A stretch of DNA of 64,000 nucleotides from Diaphorobacter sp. HDW4B (GTDB taxonomy: Bacteria; Pseudomonadota; Gammaproteobacteria; Burkholderiales; Burkholderiaceae_C): assembly GCF_011305535.1 (NCBI RefSeq), contig NZ_CP049905.1, positions 2,242,001-2,306,000 of the forward strand, read 5' to 3'. Within the stretch, counting starts at the first letter, position 1, and each line of letters opens with the position of its first letter. Below the pieces are notes generated by a model that saw only the letters and a list, made by a program, of their open reading frames with translations, was not told the origin of the DNA and ran no database searches. Positions 62,417 through 64,000 of the stretch are shown in pieces. The position numbers were made by a program, and so were the translations under genes.

Positions 62417-62707
62417 TTATGCGCCTTCCTGCACGATGGCAGAAGGATGGTTGGCCAGCGGCGTGACATGGATGTCCATGTACGAAAACAGCGGCAGGCC
62501 GGACAGCAACTGGTGCAGCTCGTCGTTGCTCTTCACATCGAAGACGCTGTAGTTGGCATATTCGCCGACCACGCGCCAGATGTGGCGCCAGCGGCCATCC
62601 TTTTGCAGGTCTTGCGAGTAGGCCTTTTCGCGGGCCTTGATTTCATTGGCCTGCTCGGCGGGCAGGTCGTGCGGAATCTTCACATCCATGCGGACCAGAA
62701 ACAGCAT
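62417..62707 (-). CDS. catC: Muconolactone delta-isomerase
   Basis: Converts muconolactone to 3-oxoadipate enol-lactone in the ortho-cleavage pathway (cytoplasm). The 96-residue protein has the usual CatC length and sequence: LFLVRMDVKIPHDLPAEQANEIKAREKAYSQDLQKDGRWRHIWRVVGEYANYSVFDVKSNDELHQLLSGLPLFSYMDIHVTPLANHPS. GGAG lies about 5 bases before ATG 62707. It follows catB by 58 bases in the same direction. Confidence 0.96.
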   Translation of the reverse strand: MLFLVRMDVKIPHDLPAEQANEIKAREKAYSQDLQKDGRWRHIWRVVGEYANYSVFDVKSNDELHQLLSGLPLFSYMDIHVTPLANHPSAIVQEGA

Positions 62708-62765
62708 TGTGGGTACTCCTGGAAAATTGTGTGTGTAGGGGTTGTTGTTCGTTTGGTTGTTCTGC

Positions 62766-63971
62766 TTACTTGGCAGCGCGACCCATGTCGACATGCACCG
62801 CCGTCAGTCCTTCGCGTGCGCGGTCAAAGCGTTCCAGACGCTCGGGCACCACGTTCACGCCGAAGCCGGGGCCATCGGGCAGCACGAGTTCAAAGTCCTT
62901 GAGTTCCATGCGCTGCTCAACGATGTCGTCCACCAGCAGTTGCGGGCCGAACAGCTCGCAGTTGTGATGTGCGCCCGGCAGCGTCGAAAACACCTGTGCG
63001 GAAGCAGCGCTGCCCACCGAGGTCTCCAGCATCGTGCCGCCATACCAGCCAATGTCGGCGGCATTGGCAATCGCGGCCACGGCACGCGTGCGGATCAGGC
63101 CGCCATGCTTGGCGATCTTCAGCGAGAACACATGGCAGGCCTTGTTGCGCGCCAGACGCATCGCGTCCTGCGGCGAGCACACGGTCTCGTCGGCCATCAC
63201 CAGCGCGGTGTGCGGCAGCGTGGCCGTCAGTTGCGCCAGCGCCTCTTCGTTCCATTGCGCGACGGGTTGTTCGAACAACGTCACGCCTGCGTCGATCAGC
63301 TCGGGCACATAGCGGCGCGCGGTGTTGCCATCCCACGCCTGATTGATGTCCACCGTCATGCTGGCACGGCCATTGAGCGCGCGGGCGATGCGCGAGACGT
63401 GCGCGACATCGCCTTCGGGAGCGCGCGCGCCGATCTTCAGCTTGAAGATGCGGTGACGGCGAATCTCCAGCATGCGCTCGGCCTCTTCGATGTCCTTGGC
63501 CGAATCGCCGCTCGCCAGCGTCCACGCCAGCGGCAGGCTCTCGTGCACCTTGCCGCCCAGCAGTTGATATGCGGGCACATTCAGCGAACGCGCCACCGCG
63601 TCGATCGCCGCCATTTCCACCGCGCTCTTGGCAAAGCGGTTGCCCTTGCAGGCCACATCCATGTGCTTGATGAGCTGCTCGAAGCGCCCCGCCTCCTTGC
63701 CCGTCACGGCTGGTGCGAGGTAGTTGTTGATCGCCAGAAGAATGCTCTCGGGCGATTCTTCATTCCACGACGGACCGCCAATCGTCGCCGCCTCGCCGAA
63801 GCCGCAGGCACCGTCGGACAGCCACAGCTTCACGATCACCGGGCTCTGGCGCGAGATCGAGCCGAACGAGAACTTGTGCGGACGGATCGTCGGGATGTCC
63901 AGAATGCGCGCCTCGATACGATCGATGCGCAGGTTCGAAGCGGGGGTCGGGGCAATGGCGGAGGTGGTCAT
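62766..63971 (-). CDS. catB: Muconate cycloisomerase
   Basis: Cyclises cis,cis-muconate to muconolactone. The 401-residue protein has the enolase-superfamily muconate-cycloisomerase signature: an N-terminal capping domain, the K177-L-K179 base pair in FKLKIGA, metal ligands D208 (DINQAWD), E234 (FEQP) and D261 (ADETV), and the second base region SLKIAKHGG (K285/K288). It is the first gene of a catB-catC-bug run. No catR or catA is seen to the right edge, which is only 29 bases further. Confidence 0.95.
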   Translation of the reverse strand: MTTSAIAPTPASNLRIDRIEARILDIPTIRPHKFSFGSISRQSPVIVKLWLSDGACGFGEAATIGGPSWNEESPESILLAINNYLAPAVTGKEAGRFEQLIKHMDVACKGNRFAKSAVEMAAIDAVARSLNVPAYQLLGGKVHESLPLAWTLASGDSAKDIEEAERMLEIRRHRIFKLKIGARAPEGDVAHVSRIARALNGRASMTVDINQAWDGNTARRYVPELIDAGVTLFEQPVAQWNEEALAQLTATLPHTALVMADETVCSPQDAMRLARNKACHVFSLKIAKHGGLIRTRAVAAIANAADIGWYGGTMLETSVGSAASAQVFSTLPGAHHNCELFGPQLLVDDIVEQRMELKDFELVLPDGPGFGVNVVPERLERFDRAREGLTAVHVDMGRAAK

Positions 63972-64000
63972 GGTGTGGGCCGTAAAGCGGTGGACGAGCA

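Overview
The window (about 62-63% G+C by eye) looks like the chromosome of a betaproteobacterium of the order Burkholderiales, most likely family Comamonadaceae. The signs are two orphan Bug/TctC-type tripartite-tricarboxylate receptors, many LysR and GntR/FadR regulators, a CatB-CatC ortho-cleavage operon, a MetH lacking its homocysteine domain behind an S-adenosylhomocysteine (SAH) riboswitch, and a CobN cobaltochelatase paired with ChlI/vWA partners. No rRNA, tRNA or CRISPR array was seen.

Layout. 1-5 kb: end of a Leu/Ile/Val-type ABC binding protein gene (cut by the left edge), fpr, a small membrane protein, a YihY protein, aroK and a GntR repressor. 5-10 kb: a catabolic block of aldehyde dehydrogenase, a 3-hydroxyisobutyrate-dehydrogenase-like enzyme, a Bug receptor and a LysR regulator, with a dispersed structured repeat in each gap. 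10-20 kb: a small Sel1-like protein, an orphan NarX-type sensor kinase, lrgA/lrgB with a divergent CidR-like LysR gene, two secreted proteins of unknown role, a LuxR-type regulator, an SDR and rluE. 20-25 kb: a thioredoxin-fold protein and a DUF3482 GTPase/DUF2868 membrane protein pair split by a Phd-VapC toxin-antitoxin cassette. 25-35.6 kb: one long, mostly overlapping operon (LysR, flavin monooxygenase, five-gene peptide-type ABC transporter, BAAT-like hydrolase, two AhpD-fold proteins). 35.6-39.4 kb: dctA with a FadR-type repressor and two operators, then a stand-alone trpB. 39.4-46.9 kb: a 1613-residue secreted protein with nine bacterial repeat domains, a TlpA-like thioredoxin and a lipoprotein glycerophosphodiesterase. 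46.9-54 kb: a cobalamin riboswitch and cobW-cobN-chlI-vWA. 54-56.4 kb: an AT-rich patch with IS-end-like repeats and a HipB-HipA module. 56.4-61 kb: metH with its SAH riboswitch, a VIT-family transporter and a lipoprotein. 61-64 kb: catB-catC followed by a second Bug receptor, and a fourth copy of the structured repeat.

The most interesting signal is the repeat. Four intergenic elements (6626-6725, 7745-7915, 8961-9126, 61172-61290) share a core, GCAGACAGTA, small hairpin, TACGGCAAGG. They are enclosed by nested stems whose sequences differ between copies while pairing is kept, which is covariation expected of an RNA rather than a protein-binding or coding repeat. Two copies sit just past the 3' ends of the two Bug receptor genes in the same relative orientation. 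Other notable points are the toxin-antitoxin cassette lodged between two genes of unknown function that appear to belong together, two B12/methyl-cycle riboswitches about 12 kb apart, and a terminator-like hairpin just upstream of the orphan trpB.
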